This document shows, in pieces, positions 15,132-26,248 of a DNA stretch of 62,900 nt. The notes beneath the pieces were generated by a model. The model made no database searches and had not been told where the DNA came from. It saw only the letters and a program-made list of their open reading frames with translations. Within the stretch, counting starts at the first letter, position 1. Each line of letters opens with the position of its first letter. The DNA is from a virus. The translations under genes were made by a program, and so were the position numbers. The stretch is from positions 1-62,900 of IMG/VR virus record IMGVR_UViG_3300031857_000168. One strand, 5' to 3'.

Positions 15132-16190
15132 ATGACTATTCAAAATTACTCCACCGTAGCGTCGCGAAACCTAATTCGCGCCGCACAAGGCATGCTGGAG
15201 CATGCACAACCCATCACCGTTCTGGGCGACTTCGGTACCCAGCGCGAGATGCCTCAGAACTCGACAGACACGCTGGTCTTCCGTCGTACGCTGCCGTTCG
15301 GCGCATCGACCACTGGCACCGTGATCGAGGGCTCCAACCGCTACGTCGGCACCCCAAACATCCAAGCATCGAACTTCGTGCTGGCTGAAGGCGTGACCCC
15401 GAACGCCAACACGATCAGCTTCCAAGACGTGTCGGTGCAACTGCAGCAGTACGGTATTCTGTTCAAGTACAGCTCGAAAGTTGAGCAGCTGTACGAAGAC
15501 GACATCCCCGGCGAAATGGTCAAGCTGACTGGCGAGACCCTTGCTGAAGTTATGGAGATGGTCCGTTACGGCGTTCTGAAAGCAGGTTCGACTGTTATCT
15601 ACGCAAACGGTTCCAGCCGTTCTGGTATCAACACCGCTATCAGCCTGAACGCTCTGCGTAAAGCAGCTCGTACACTGGAATCGAACCGTTCGCGTCGCGT
15701 GACTTCGCGTCTCGCCCCCGGCGTGAACTTCGGTACTCGCGCAGTGCAGCCTGCTTACATCGTGTTCGTGCACACCGATGCAGTGTCTGACATTCGTAAT
15801 CTGGCCGGCTTTACCCGAGTCGAAGAGTATGGCTCGTTCAAGCCCATCCACGACCGCGAGATCGGCGCTTGTGAAGACTTCCGCTTCATCAGCTCGCCCC
15901 TGCTGGTTCCGTTCACTGCCGCTGGTTCCAGCACTTTGAATGGCATGCTGTCGGTCGGCGCAGCAAACGTCGACGTGTATCCGTTCATCATCATCGGTGA
16001 AGATGCTTGGGGTCAGGTTGCACTGAAAGGCATGCAGGCTGTTAAGCCGGTCGTCCTGAAAGCTTCCCAGACCAACCACGCCAACCCGCTGGGCCAGTTT
16101 GGCTACGTCGGTGCTTCGACTTGGTTCGCGACTGTGCGTCTGAACGACGCCTTCATGGCCCGTATCGAAGCTGGTGTGACCGCTCTGTAA
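15132..16190 (+). CDS. Major capsid protein, N4-gp56 family
   Basis: This 352-residue protein matches the N4-gp56 type of HK97-fold capsid proteins: an early GDFGTQREMPQNSTDTLVFR-like segment, FQDVSVQLQQYG, and the conserved VFVHTDAVSDIRNL and SSPLLVPF blocks. It forms the icosahedral shell. AAAGGA precedes the ATG. Codon use is markedly C-ending, as expected for the most highly expressed gene. A strong hairpin follows. Confidence 0.93.
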   Translation: MTIQNYSTVASRNLIRAAQGMLEHAQPITVLGDFGTQREMPQNSTDTLVFRRTLPFGASTTGTVIEGSNRYVGTPNIQASNFVLAEGVTPNANTISFQDVSVQLQQYGILFKYSSKVEQLYEDDIPGEMVKLTGETLAEVMEMVRYGVLKAGSTVIYANGSSRSGINTAISLNALRKAARTLESNRSRRVTSRLAPGVNFGTRAVQPAYIVFVHTDAVSDIRNLAGFTRVEEYGSFKPIHDREIGACEDFRFISSPLLVPFTAAGSSTLNGMLSVGAANVDVYPFIIIGEDAWGQVALKGMQAVKPVVLKASQTNHANPLGQFGYVGASTWFATVRLNDAFMARIEAGVTAL

Positions 16191-16196
16191 TCGAAC

Positions 16197-16215
16197 GCCG
16201 GGGCTTTGCCCCGGC
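16197..16215 (+). terminator. GC-rich hairpin after capsid gene
   Basis: GCCGGGGC-TTT-GCCCCGGC is a perfect 8-bp stem, five bases after the capsid stop. The U-tract is poor, so it may stabilise the capsid mRNA 3' end or only partly terminate. Confidence 0.6.
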
Positions 16216-16236
16216 ATCATTTGAAAGGAATACACC

Positions 16237-16431
16237 ATGGCTGAAAGCATCAATGCCCGCGTAAATCGGTTGGCGGATGGCATTGATCGTCAGGAACTGG
16301 CGCTTTTGTTAGCGTCCATTCTGACTGATCTGACTGCTATCAAAACCAGCCTGAATCAGTTGCGCACCGACTATAACGCTGCAACCACGCCGACCACGGC
16401 TGCTGCGGTGACTTTGAATACCACTTCCTAA
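16237..16431 (+). CDS. Unknown 64-residue capsid-adjacent protein
   Basis: MAESINARVNRLADGIDRQE is followed by helices and a Thr/Ala-rich tail. GAAAGGA precedes the start. Possibly a minor head protein; no family recognised. Confidence 0.72.
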   Translation: MAESINARVNRLADGIDRQELALLLASILTDLTAIKTSLNQLRTDYNAATTPTTAAAVTLNTTS

Positions 16432-16446
16432 AGAAGGAGAAGGAAC

Positions 16447-16884
16447 ATGTCTTATAATCTTGAGCAATTTAACAGCGGCTACGTGTCGCTGACCTCCGGT
16501 GCAATCGCCATTACCACCAATAAGGCGAAATTCAAAACCACCGCAACCATCACCTTTCTGTTGAACGGCCTGTTTTACTCGAAGGCTGCTACCGACAATC
16601 TGGTGTTCTCGTCGGGCCACACCTCGCTGGGCGCAAGCCAAGCTTGCCTGTTTGGCTTGTGGCTCGATGCAAGCGGCAACGTGACGACCACCCAAGGTCC
16701 GATCGTTAACGCTGGCGACCCCTGCCCAGTTCCTTCGAACCCGGGCAACCGCGCACTGTTCGGCCTGATCAAGGTTGTGACTGGCGCATCTGGCGCGTTC
16801 GTACCCAATACGACCGAGTTTGATGCTTCCGGCGTTACCACGACCTACATCAACGCTGCAGCAATGCCCGGCACCGCGCAGTAA
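16447..16884 (+). CDS. Possible head decoration or tail protein
   Basis: This 145-residue beta-rich protein starts MSYNLEQFNSGYVSLTSGAI, with many small polar residues and capsid-like codon use. AGAAGGAGAAGG provides a very strong SD. Its place just behind the capsid suggests an abundant virion protein such as a decoration protein. No family recognised. Confidence 0.72.
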   Translation: MSYNLEQFNSGYVSLTSGAIAITTNKAKFKTTATITFLLNGLFYSKAATDNLVFSSGHTSLGASQACLFGLWLDASGNVTTTQGPIVNAGDPCPVPSNPGNRALFGLIKVVTGASGAFVPNTTEFDASGVTTTYINAAAMPGTAQ

Positions 16885-16919
16885 CTTAGCTGTTGCCGTC
16901 CTCTCTAACCAGAGGGTTT

Positions 16920-16954
16920 GCAGGCCGTCCATTTTTTGGGCGGCCTGCTTTTTT
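16920..16954 (+). terminator. Strong intrinsic terminator
   Basis: GCAGGCCG and CGGCCTGC, extended by a few further pairs, form a long stem closed by ATTTTTT and followed by TTTTTT. It separates the capsid unit from the connector genes. Confidence 0.88.
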
Positions 16955-16984
16955 GGCAGTCACTTCAACATAAGGAAAATAACG

Positions 16985-17407
16985 ATGGCAAAGAAACCAG
17001 CAGTACAAGGCATTGAAATTCTTGATGACGAGCCTGTCGTCGAAACCGTGGCTGAAAGCAAAGACTTTAATCAGCTTGCTTCTGATGAGTCTTTTATGAA
17101 CGAGCACGTTACAGTGCTTGTGCATTCAACTACTGACGAGAACCAAGCCCCGCATATCATCGTTAATTGCAACGGTGTAAATCAGCCGATTGTTCGCGGT
17201 GTACCTACTCAGATCCGCCGCAAGTATCTGGAAATCTTGGCCCGCATGAAAGAAACCAAGTATACCCAGCGTACGCTAAATCCGGCTGCACCTGATCAAA
17301 TAGAAATGATTGCGCGTCATGGTCTTGCCTACCCTTTTGAAGTTGTGGAAGACAAGAACCCTCGTGGCCGTGCTTGGCTATCAAACGTAATGGCTGAACC
17401 CGCTTAA
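16985..17407 (+). CDS. Unknown 140-residue virion-region protein
   Basis: The start MAKKPAVQGIEILDDEPVVE has AAGGA upstream. An acidic N-terminus is followed by an alpha/beta domain (VLVHSTTDENQAPHIIVNCN). Its position between capsid and connector genes suggests a head-completion or assembly role, inferred only from context. Confidence 0.8.
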   Translation: MAKKPAVQGIEILDDEPVVETVAESKDFNQLASDESFMNEHVTVLVHSTTDENQAPHIIVNCNGVNQPIVRGVPTQIRRKYLEILARMKETKYTQRTLNPAAPDQIEMIARHGLAYPFEVVEDKNPRGRAWLSNVMAEPA

Positions 17408-17419
17408 TCAGGAGCCAAC

Positions 17420-18112
17420 GTGAATTTTCTACAGCTTATCAATCGCACGCGAGTAGAGTGTGGCGTGTCTGGCGCCAGCGTGCCATTGACAAGCGTCACT
17501 AATCTTACCGGTGAATCTGCAAGGGTCGCTGGCTGGGTTAATAGTGCTTGGATGGATATCCAGACAGTGAAAGGCGATTGGCAGTGGATGCGCCAGCCGT
17601 TTGAATTTAACACTGTATCCCAGCAGCAGTTTTACACTGCAGCACAAGCCGGGGTAGGAAGTTCATTTGCAAACTGGAAGCGTGATTCATTCCGCTGCTC
17701 ATCGGTCGGTAATTTTTACCGCGATGAGCAGTTGATGAATTACATGGACTACACCGTTTTTCGTAATCTGTACATGTACGCCAACATGCGAACTACGTAC
17801 ACGCGGCCGGTCGTAGTCACTATTGATCCGACAAAACGCCTTGGCTTTGGCGCCATACCTGATATCCCTTACGTAATCAGCGGTGAGTATTACATCAAGC
17901 CAACAGAGTTTGTGCTTGAAACAGATGCGCCTCCTGATGCATTCCCTGATCGCTACCATATGACTATCGTTTATCGCGCGATGATGTTCTACGCCGGTTA
18001 CGAAGCCGCGCCAGAAGTTTTCCAAAAAGGCGAAATGGAATTTAAGCGGATGATGAATAACCTTGATATTGATCAATTGCCGGATACGGTAAGCGGACCA
18101 CCGCTGGCTTAA
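17420..18112 (+). CDS. Putative head-tail adaptor
   Basis: This 230-residue protein from a GTG start (AGGAG upstream) begins with a helical region (FLQLINRTRVECGVSG, then WVNSAWMDIQTVKGDWQWMR) typical of adaptor rings below phage portals. A C-terminal segment (YHMTIVYRAMMFYAGYEAAP) follows. By order it should join the portal to the tail. The call rests on position and composition. Confidence 0.72.
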   Translation: MNFLQLINRTRVECGVSGASVPLTSVTNLTGESARVAGWVNSAWMDIQTVKGDWQWMRQPFEFNTVSQQQFYTAAQAGVGSSFANWKRDSFRCSSVGNFYRDEQLMNYMDYTVFRNLYMYANMRTTYTRPVVVTIDPTKRLGFGAIPDIPYVISGEYYIKPTEFVLETDAPPDAFPDRYHMTIVYRAMMFYAGYEAAPEVFQKGEMEFKRMMNNLDIDQLPDTVSGPPLA

Positions 18113-18121
18113 GGACATAAC

Positions 18122-20167
18122 ATGCCGTTGAAGACTCCTCCAGTCAATTACGATTTAATAAGGCTTGCAGGGGGGTTGGATCAAGTCACGCCTACGTTGT
18201 CGTTGCCTCCCGGGGTTGCGCGCCGCGCGGCTAATTTTGAATGTTCTATTACCGGCGGCTACACTCGCATAGCTGGATACGAACGATATGACGGCCGGCC
18301 TAATCCTTCCGACGCTAACTACAATTTATTGAATTGCGCGCTTACCGGAACTGTAGCAGTAGGTGACACTATTACCGGCAGCGCCTCTGCTGCAACCGGC
18401 AAGGTCATAGCTTTATCAGGAAGCAACGTAATCATTACCCGTGAAGTCGGTAGTTTTTTATCAGGTGAACAGATTACGGTAGGCGCAACAGTAGTCGGAA
18501 CAATTACCTTAGTTCAAGGTGTATCAGCTGACGGTTTAGAAGATGCCACTTACAAAGCTTTAGCAGCTAATGATTACAGAACTGATATACAGACCGTTCC
18601 GGGGTCAGGGTCAGTCTGGGGGGTTGCCTATTACAAAGGCTACGTTTATGCATGGCGTAATGTCGTTGGTGGCGCAAGCGCAAAAATATACAAATCCAGC
18701 CCAGCTGGATGGGTTGAAGTAGCGCTCGGTAAAGAGCTTGGTTTTGATACTGGCAGTTCGCAGATATTTGACGGCGAAACAGTTACTGGCCTTACCAGCG
18801 GTGCCACCGGGGTTGTTGCCAGAGTAGTTCATGAAACAGGAACTTGGGGCTCGAATAACGCCGCAGGCAGGCTTATTTTATCTAGCACTACAGGTACTTT
18901 TGTTAACGGCGAGCATTTGTATATTAGCGGCTCTAAACACGCGCATGCTGTAGGAACTCAAACGCAAATAACTTTACTTCCTAATGGCCACGTAGAAACT
19001 GTCATCGCCAACTTTGGCGGCGGCACACAAAACTACAAACTATATGGCACTGATCAAGTCAACCGCGCATTTGAGTTTGATGGCACGACGTATGTGCCAA
19101 TAAGAACCGGCATGGCGGTAGATAAACCAAAGCATCTTGCTTTTCATAAGCAACATCTGTTTCTATCTTTTGATGCTTCGTTGCAGTTTTCTTCCCTCGG
19201 CGATCCCTACAAATGGACTACGCTACTTGGCGCCGGTGAACTCGCAATGAACGCTGACATTACTAATCTAATAGTTTTGCCGGGCGACCAATCGTCCGGT
19301 GCGCTTGGCGTTTACACAAGAAACGACACGTCAGTTCTTTACGGCACTGATTCCAGTACGTTTTCTTTGTCCACATTCAACACCGGTACCGGCGCCATCG
19401 CTCACACCGCGCAGAACATGGACACCGCTTATGTGCTTGATGATCGCGGCGTGATGAGCCTCGGCACATCGCTGAACTTTGGTAACTTCCTGCCGGCTTC
19501 GCTGTCTATGAACATTCGCCCGTTTATACAAGCCCGCAGAAACCTTGCTACCGCTAGTTTGGTGAACCGCGAAAAAGGTCAATACAGAATTTTCTTTTCG
19601 GATAAGTCCGCGCTTTACATGACCATATTGAACGGCAAAGTTTTAGGTGCCATGCCTATTCAGTTTTCGCACGCAGTAACTTGCGCAATCGAAGGCGAAT
19701 CGCCGGATGGGACTGCTACATCATTTTTCGGTTCTACCGATGGTTATGTATACCGACTTGACGCCGGCACAAGCTTTGATGGGTCTCCGATCCCAGCAAA
19801 CTTTAACCTTGTCTACAACAGCACTAAATCGCCGCGCATGCTTAAGCGCTATCGTAAAGCCAGCGTTGAAATGACAGGCGATTCGTATGCTGAAATCGCT
19901 TTTGGTTATGACCTTGCCTATCGGTCTATTTATTTAGCCCAGCCTTCTGATGCTGACTATGATGCCGACTTGCGTGCGACGTTTTGGGACAGCATGAGCT
20001 GGGATAATTTTGTTTGGGATGGCGCCGACATCTCGCCTACTGAAATATCAGTAGAAGGTTCTGCAGAAAATATGGCGATACGAATTTCTTCTGTGTCGGC
20101 AATTCTTGAGCCGTTCACTGTAAACAACATCATCTTGCATTACACAATGCGTAGAGGACTGCGATAA
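18122..20167 (+). CDS. Putative tail nozzle/tubular protein
   Basis: This 681-residue beta-rich protein begins MPLKTPPVNYDLIRLAGGLD and contains propeller-like segments (YKGYVYAWRNVVGG; VNRAFEFDGTTYVPIR). It follows the adaptor gene and precedes the fibre, the usual place of a T7 gp12-like nozzle. Its stop overlaps the next start as TAATG. The N-terminal third is more AT-rich than the capsid genes. Confidence 0.7.
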   Translation: MPLKTPPVNYDLIRLAGGLDQVTPTLSLPPGVARRAANFECSITGGYTRIAGYERYDGRPNPSDANYNLLNCALTGTVAVGDTITGSASAATGKVIALSGSNVIITREVGSFLSGEQITVGATVVGTITLVQGVSADGLEDATYKALAANDYRTDIQTVPGSGSVWGVAYYKGYVYAWRNVVGGASAKIYKSSPAGWVEVALGKELGFDTGSSQIFDGETVTGLTSGATGVVARVVHETGTWGSNNAAGRLILSSTTGTFVNGEHLYISGSKHAHAVGTQTQITLLPNGHVETVIANFGGGTQNYKLYGTDQVNRAFEFDGTTYVPIRTGMAVDKPKHLAFHKQHLFLSFDASLQFSSLGDPYKWTTLLGAGELAMNADITNLIVLPGDQSSGALGVYTRNDTSVLYGTDSSTFSLSTFNTGTGAIAHTAQNMDTAYVLDDRGVMSLGTSLNFGNFLPASLSMNIRPFIQARRNLATASLVNREKGQYRIFFSDKSALYMTILNGKVLGAMPIQFSHAVTCAIEGESPDGTATSFFGSTDGYVYRLDAGTSFDGSPIPANFNLVYNSTKSPRMLKRYRKASVEMTGDSYAEIAFGYDLAYRSIYLAQPSDADYDADLRATFWDSMSWDNFVWDGADISPTEISVEGSAENMAIRISSVSAILEPFTVNNIILHYTMRRGLR

Positions 20168-22476
20168 TGCCGAACAGCTACTACAACCACGCTACTTACC
20201 CAACACCAAACTCTCCCGGCTCGTCCGCCCAGCTGCGGGCGGAGCTTGAGCTGATTACCGATGGTTTCGACAAGCTGCCTACACTTACGGGCAACGGCTA
20301 CAAGGTAGCTATGATTAATGCCGCAGGCGATGCGATCATCGCGTCATCGGCGCTACAAAGCCTTGCCATCACCGGCAGTACTATAAACAGTACGGTAATT
20401 GGCGGCGTATCGGCCGCAGCCGGTACATTCACCAACCTGACAGCCACAGGTACGGTAAACCTTGGCACCGGTCTGGTTGTCACAGGCGGGTCGATAAACA
20501 ACACCGTCATCGGCAATACGACCCCGGCCGCTGGCTCGTTTACGACACTCTCCGCCAGTGGTGGCATCACCGGCACGCTGACCGGCAACGTGACAGGCAA
20601 TCTGACTGGTAATGTCACCGGCAACGTGGCTGGCAATCTGACGGGTAATGTTACGTCGACCGGCACTTCGTCTTTTGCAAACGTCACCATCTCCGGCACG
20701 CTGAACATGGATGCCGGCTCTTCGGCGACCATCGAGAATTTGAGCACGCCGGTGAACAGCGGTGACGCTGCAAACAAAGGCTACGTAGACACACAGATCG
20801 CTACCCGATTGGCATTGTCCGGCGGCACGATGTCCGGCGCTATCGCAATGGGCACGAACAAGATCACCGGAATGGGTGATCCTACGCTGGCCCAAGACGC
20901 GGCTACTAAGAATTACGTAGACACAGGTTTGGCGTTGAAGCTGAACTTGTCCGGCGGCACGATGTCTGGCGCCATCGCCATGGCCACCAATAAGATTACC
21001 GGCCTTGGCGACCCGACCAATGCACAGGACGCCGCTACCAAAAACTACGTTGATAGCGTCGCACAAGGTCTGGACGTCAAAGCATCTGTCCGCGCCGCGA
21101 CTACGGCCAACATCACGCTGTCTGGCACGCAGACGGTCGACGGCGTTGCCCTGTCTATTAACGACCGGGTTCTCGTCAAAGATCAATCGACGCAAGCTGA
21201 CAACGGTATCTATCTGGTCGCTTCCAGTTCTTGGACCCGTACTGCAGACGCTGATGCTTGGACTGAACTGCCGGGCGCGTTCGTGTTTGTTGAAAGCGGT
21301 ACGGTAAATGACAACAGCGGCTGGGTCTGTACGGTTGCCCCGGGCGGCACGCTAGGTAGCACCGCCATTACATTCGAGCAGTTCTCCGGCGCCGGCCAAG
21401 TTATCGCTGGCACCGGTATGACGAAGACCGGCAATACGCTGAACGTCAATACAGCTTCCAGTGCGCGCATCGTGGTTGGCGCCGATGAGATTGATTTGGC
21501 TTCCACCGGGATCGTGGCCGGCACCTACCGGTCAGTTACCGTGGACCAGTGGGGCCGTGCTACGGCCGGTACAAACCCTACCACGGTTGCTGGATATGGC
21601 CTCACTGACGTGTACACCAAGACCGAGGTCGACAACGCACTGGCTCTGAAGCTGAATCTGTCCGGCGGCACAATGTCCGGTGCTATCGCAATGGGCACCA
21701 ACAAGATCACCGGCATGGGCGATCCTACATTGGCCCAAGACGCGGCTACAAAAAATTATGTAGACAACGGTCTTGCTGCAAAGTTGTCGTTGTCTGGCGG
21801 TACGATGACTGGCGCCATTGCAATGGGCGGGTTCAAAATCACAGGTCTTGGCGACCCTACTGCAAACCAAGATGCCGTCACATTAATCTACCTGACCACT
21901 CTTTTTGGCAGCACCGCTTCAGCCGCTGCTTCAGCTTCGGCTGCGGCCATCAGCGCGTCAAACGCGGCTACAAGTGAAAGCAACGCGGCTACTAGCGCCA
22001 GCAACGCTTTGACTAGCGCTAACAACGCAGCAGCCAGCTACGACGCTTTTGATGACCGTTATCTCGGCAGCAAAAGCAGCGATCCATCTGTTGACAATGA
22101 TGGCAACCCATTACTGACCGGGGCGCTATATTGGAACACGTCTTTAAACCAAATGCGTGTCTATTCAGGAACTGCTTGGCAAGCAGCGTATTTACCTGCA
22201 GGGTCGTATTTACTGCTTACCGGCGGCACGATGACCGGCGACTTAACAATGAGCGCACAAACAGACCTTCGGTTTGCTGATGCGGATTCATCTAATTGGG
22301 TTGCTTTTCAAGCTCCGGCTACCATAGCTTCAAATGTAACTTGGACGTTACCAAACGCGGATGGTACTAACGGCCAAATGTTAACTACTAACGGTTCAGG
22401 CGGTTTATCTTTTACAACCCCGGCAGGCGTTACCACCGGTAAAGCTATCGCAATGGCGATAGTCTTTGGATTCTAA
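20167..22476 (+). CDS. Tail fibre with repeats
   Basis: This 769-residue fibre has four copies of a phage tail repeat (SGGTMSGAIAM or close variants, then NKITGxGDP..QDAATKNYVD), at roughly residues 217-300 and 495-580, plus GNVTGNLTGNVTGN-type triple-helix-like stretches and an Ala/Ser coiled region (~580-620). It probably trimerises and contacts the host surface. It is the first of several receptor-binding candidates in a row. Confidence 0.9.
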   Translation: MPNSYYNHATYPTPNSPGSSAQLRAELELITDGFDKLPTLTGNGYKVAMINAAGDAIIASSALQSLAITGSTINSTVIGGVSAAAGTFTNLTATGTVNLGTGLVVTGGSINNTVIGNTTPAAGSFTTLSASGGITGTLTGNVTGNLTGNVTGNVAGNLTGNVTSTGTSSFANVTISGTLNMDAGSSATIENLSTPVNSGDAANKGYVDTQIATRLALSGGTMSGAIAMGTNKITGMGDPTLAQDAATKNYVDTGLALKLNLSGGTMSGAIAMATNKITGLGDPTNAQDAATKNYVDSVAQGLDVKASVRAATTANITLSGTQTVDGVALSINDRVLVKDQSTQADNGIYLVASSSWTRTADADAWTELPGAFVFVESGTVNDNSGWVCTVAPGGTLGSTAITFEQFSGAGQVIAGTGMTKTGNTLNVNTASSARIVVGADEIDLASTGIVAGTYRSVTVDQWGRATAGTNPTTVAGYGLTDVYTKTEVDNALALKLNLSGGTMSGAIAMGTNKITGMGDPTLAQDAATKNYVDNGLAAKLSLSGGTMTGAIAMGGFKITGLGDPTANQDAVTLIYLTTLFGSTASAAASASAAAISASNAATSESNAATSASNALTSANNAAASYDAFDDRYLGSKSSDPSVDNDGNPLLTGALYWNTSLNQMRVYSGTAWQAAYLPAGSYLLLTGGTMTGDLTMSAQTDLRFADADSSNWVAFQAPATIASNVTWTLPNADGTNGQMLTTNGSGGLSFTTPAGVTTGKAIAMAIVFGF

Positions 22477-22486
22477 GGAGCATTAA

Positions 22487-22861
22487 ATGGCGAACCCAAA
22501 CATCGTCAACGTAGCTGCTATTTACGGCAATACGTCAAGTACATCACTTACAGGAACTTCAGCTACTTCTGTTGCGAGCAACGCGGCAAGCAGTGGAAAA
22601 GTCTACAAAATTGGTAGCTTAGTTGTTGCTAACGTATCTGGTTCTGCAGCAACGATAACGATCAACTTGTATTCAGCTGCAGCTCTTGGCGGTACGGGCG
22701 TAGCAATCGCGTATCAAATCAGCGTGCCGGCTAATGCTTCATTAGTTGTCATTGACAAAACCACACCGATGTATCTTCTTGAAGACAAGTCGATTGGCGC
22801 CATCGCTGGTACGGCAAACGCCTTAACAGTTACGGCCTCATGGGAAGAGCTTAACGCTTAA
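22487..22861 (+). CDS. Unknown 124-residue tail-associated protein
   Basis: MANPNIVNVAAIYGNTSSTS begins a beta-sandwich-like protein (VVANVSGSAATITINLYSAA). AAGGAG precedes the start. It lies between fibre genes, so a fibre tip or adaptor role is likely. Confidence 0.75.
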   Translation: MANPNIVNVAAIYGNTSSTSLTGTSATSVASNAASSGKVYKIGSLVVANVSGSAATITINLYSAAALGGTGVAIAYQISVPANASLVVIDKTTPMYLLEDKSIGAIAGTANALTVTASWEELNA

Positions 22862-22871
22862 TAGGTGACGC

Positions 22872-23285
22872 ATGCTTTATAGCAAAAACGGATCGATACC
22901 TTCACCGCAAACAGATGGGTCTGATGGCTGGATCATTGTGCCTGATAAACCTGAACCTCCTGAAGGTAAAGAGGTTGTTTGGTGGTTTCCGCCCGGCTGG
23001 GTTATTCGTGATCCAAAACCTGAAGCGCAGGAAGGTTATGCTTGGTCATGGTCTCAATCTGAGGAAAAATGGGTTGAGTACAAAATACCTGAACCTGAGC
23101 CAGTCGTTGAGCTTGTGCTGGCCCCAACGCCTATAGCTACTACCGAAGGCGAAACGCTTACCTCTGCACAAATAGAGGCCGTAGCTTCTTCGCAAATAGT
23201 TGCGCTATCTTCTGAACAAACGGAGACTTTGTCTTCTTTACAGATAGAGACGCTTACTACTTCGCAAATTTCTGGACTGGAGTAA
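22872..23285 (+). CDS. Short tail protein with SSQIxxLSS repeats
   Basis: This 137-residue protein has an N-terminal Trp/Pro-rich segment ([17 protein letters not shown]) and a C-terminal run of about six units of the form (T/S)SxQIxxLS. Units of this kind build solenoids in secreted adhesins. It is probably a tail-fibre accessory; no exact family assigned. Confidence 0.75.
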   Translation: MLYSKNGSIPSPQTDGSDGWIIVPDKPEPPEGKEVVWWFPPGWVIRDPKPEAQEGYAWSWSQSEEKWVEYKIPEPEPVVELVLAPTPIATTEGETLTSAQIEAVASSQIVALSSEQTETLSSLQIETLTTSQISGLE

Positions 23286-23287
23286 TC

Positions 23288-26248
23288 ATGGGTCTGCGGT
23301 TTGTTGGTAACGTGATGAAGCCGGGGTACAACCCACTGGCAGCTAATATAACTTCCGGCGTAAACACGGTTCAACATCAAGGTATCTTTACGCTACAACA
23401 ACAAGCCCGCGCAATCGCAAATCAGCAGTGGGCTACCGATCCTTATTTCGATTACACAACCCTGTTGATTCAAGCTGACAACGCTGCAAACGGTTTACAA
23501 AACGGCGCGTTCCTAGACAGCAGCACCGGTAGAACTGCAACAGGAACTTCATCTTCTATATCAGGCAATACACTTACTGTTGGCGGCACTGTCACCGGGT
23601 CATTCGCTGCAGGCATGACGCTGTCTGGCACAGGCGTGACGTCCGGCACTACCATCGTTGGTTATGGCACAGGCACTGGCGGCGCGGGTACATACATCGT
23701 CAATATTAGCCAGACAGTTTCAGCTACTAGCATATCGGGTTCAGGTGGGAATTACGTTACACGTAATGGCGGCGCGCCGGGGATGGTGCAAGGCAGTTTT
23801 TCTCCGTTTAGCGCAACAGGCTGGAGTAATTTTTTTGATGGGAATGATTATTTAACAGTCGCTGGTGGTTCTTCGCTTGCTTTTGGTAGTGGTGATTTTT
23901 CACTTGAGGCTTTTGTGTATCCGACAACAGCAAGTGGGACAAGAAAAATATACGACGGGCGACCAAATACGACAGCAGGAAATTACCCTGTTCTTCACAT
24001 AGATGGTAATAATGCAGTATTTTTTGTTGATACAACAGCGTTAATTACTGGAACAACTGTAATACCAGCAAACGCATGGACACACGTTCTAGTGTCAAGG
24101 GTTAGCGGCAATCTTCGTTTATTTATAAACGGTGTGCAGGACGGTTCTACAGTTTCAAATTCAATTAACTTCGCAAATGGAACTGCAAGACCAGCCATCG
24201 GTGTTCGTGGCTCTAGCCTAGCAAATGATTTTTTTACTGGCTACATTTCTAATGTTAGGGTAATTACAGGATCGGGTTTTACTTCGGTTACTGTACCAAC
24301 AACACCATTAACGGCAGTTTCAGGTACGTTACTTCTGACCTGCCAATCAAATCGGTTTTTTGATAGCGGAACAGCAAATTCAGGGTCAGGCTTTGCCGTT
24401 ACCACCGCAGGCAACCCATCCGTCCAAGCCTTCTCGCCATTCGCGCCACAGTATCAATATACGGCAGCAGGAGCAACTTCGTGGAGTGCTTCATTCGGAA
24501 CGTCGAATTATCTAGACTCTACATTCAACCAAGCATTTACTGGCACTACCAATTTCTGCTTTGAGACTTGGATGTATCTCACTGCCATGCCGACACAGGA
24601 GCAATTTTGGTTCTTAGGTGTTCAAAGCGGCATATTTTTTGATTCATGGGTTAACAGTTCGTTGGGCGTTGAAGTACGTATTAGTTCAAGCACTAATGCT
24701 ACACTGACAAGTACCTCCACAGTGTCGGTAAATGCATGGAACCACGTTGCTGTAACATTTGATGGTACGACTTTAAGAATCTTCATCAACGGTGTGCCTT
24801 CTGGTTCAACATCTTTTACGATGCCCACTGGCACTACTACCAGATACTTCGTTGGCTATAACGACTATTCTCCAGCCGCAAGATATTTTACTGGTTACCT
24901 TTCAAATTGGAGGGTATCCGTAGGAACTCCGCGTTATACAACCACTTTCACACCTCCTATCTCACCGTTATCTTCGGATGTGTATACGATAATTTTGCTG
25001 TTGCAGTCTGGTACCTTTATTGACACTAGTGGCAATAACAGAACGGTGGTAGTTAATGGTACACCAACTACGCAGTCTTTTTCTCCTTTCAATCGAATAG
25101 CAACAGGCGGGTCTGGGTACTTTGATGGGACGGGGGATTATTTAACACTTCCAAACAATGCCACTACAACTATAGGAACATCAGATTTTACTTTTGAGGG
25201 TTGGTTCTATACTCCAAGTGTCGCAACGCTTCAAACTTTGATGACGTATGGTTCTAGTGGTTGGCGAGTATTTATGAACGCCGCTGCTATTTGGTTTTTA
25301 AATGGATCAACTTCAATAATTAACACTGGCACTATTCAACCAAACTCGTGGATTCACATTGTTTTAGTTCGCAGTGGGTCTGGAAGTAACAACACAGCTT
25401 TGTGGATAAACGGATCAAGAATTACGCAAGCAACAAATACGACAAATTTTGCGGCTGGCGCTCCGCAGATTGGAATGGAGGGAACTACATCAAGTCCATA
25501 CACTGGCTATATGAGCAATGTTCGTTTAGTGAAATCTGCACTATACAACCCCGCAAATTCAACTATTACCGTTCCATCGCTTCCTTTTAGTAATGTCACA
25601 AATACAGCATTCCTCCTCAACTTCACCAACGCTGGTATTAGCGACGCATCTATGCGCAGTGTTCTTGATACGATAGGCAATGCGCAAGTAAGTACCGCCG
25701 TGGTGAAATATGGTTCAGGTGCCATGCTGTTTGATGGCACTGACGACCGGGTGTCAATTCCTACCAGTCAGTTTTTAGATTTGGGTGTTGGGGACTTTAC
25801 CATCGAATGCTGGGCCTATAACACCAATTGGGATACTGACCAGAATCAACTTTTTGAGCGCGGTCGATTTACCGTAGGTAAGTCTTATCGCGCTTGGATG
25901 AAGACAAATCAGATTGTCTTTGAAGTTAATTTAAGCGGCACCGCTACGGGCGGATATACCACTATTACTGCGACTATCAGAAACAACGTATTTCAGTGGT
26001 ACCACCTCGCTTTTGTTCGCAGCGGACCAAACTTTTATATTTATCGAGACGGTGTGCAAGTAGCCAGTGCTACGTCTACAGCAGCTGTATTTACAACTAC
26101 CGAAGCTTTGGCTGTCGGTGGTGCTGCTGATGGCAACAACAACATCATGATGAACGGTTACATTGATGACTTCAGAATAACTCGCGGTATCGCTCGATAC
26201 ACTGGATTAACTTTCACACCACCACAAGTAGCTTTACCGAGGCAATAA
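23288..26248 (+). CDS. LamG-array adhesin 1
   Basis: This 986-residue protein has about four LamG/concanavalin-like jelly-roll domains, each marked by a F(D/E)xWxY strand and a WxHVxxxR..GxxxxFINGV core (e.g. [37 protein letters not shown]). Such domains bind glycans, so this is a likely receptor-binding or appendage protein. About 65 residues near position 83-150 ([20 protein letters not shown] onward) look inserted into the first linker. The gene becomes AT-rich after ~23800. Confidence 0.85.
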   Translation: MGLRFVGNVMKPGYNPLAANITSGVNTVQHQGIFTLQQQARAIANQQWATDPYFDYTTLLIQADNAANGLQNGAFLDSSTGRTATGTSSSISGNTLTVGGTVTGSFAAGMTLSGTGVTSGTTIVGYGTGTGGAGTYIVNISQTVSATSISGSGGNYVTRNGGAPGMVQGSFSPFSATGWSNFFDGNDYLTVAGGSSLAFGSGDFSLEAFVYPTTASGTRKIYDGRPNTTAGNYPVLHIDGNNAVFFVDTTALITGTTVIPANAWTHVLVSRVSGNLRLFINGVQDGSTVSNSINFANGTARPAIGVRGSSLANDFFTGYISNVRVITGSGFTSVTVPTTPLTAVSGTLLLTCQSNRFFDSGTANSGSGFAVTTAGNPSVQAFSPFAPQYQYTAAGATSWSASFGTSNYLDSTFNQAFTGTTNFCFETWMYLTAMPTQEQFWFLGVQSGIFFDSWVNSSLGVEVRISSSTNATLTSTSTVSVNAWNHVAVTFDGTTLRIFINGVPSGSTSFTMPTGTTTRYFVGYNDYSPAARYFTGYLSNWRVSVGTPRYTTTFTPPISPLSSDVYTIILLLQSGTFIDTSGNNRTVVVNGTPTTQSFSPFNRIATGGSGYFDGTGDYLTLPNNATTTIGTSDFTFEGWFYTPSVATLQTLMTYGSSGWRVFMNAAAIWFLNGSTSIINTGTIQPNSWIHIVLVRSGSGSNNTALWINGSRITQATNTTNFAAGAPQIGMEGTTSSPYTGYMSNVRLVKSALYNPANSTITVPSLPFSNVTNTAFLLNFTNAGISDASMRSVLDTIGNAQVSTAVVKYGSGAMLFDGTDDRVSIPTSQFLDLGVGDFTIECWAYNTNWDTDQNQLFERGRFTVGKSYRAWMKTNQIVFEVNLSGTATGGYTTITATIRNNVFQWYHLAFVRSGPNFYIYRDGVQVASATSTAAVFTTTEALAVGGAADGNNNIMMNGYIDDFRITRGIARYTGLTFTPPQVALPRQ

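Noticed and set aside
15171-16283. 370-codon open frame on the minus strand over the capsid gene
   Set aside because: It is a shadow of the capsid gene caused by its biased codon use; no SD and no plausible domain.
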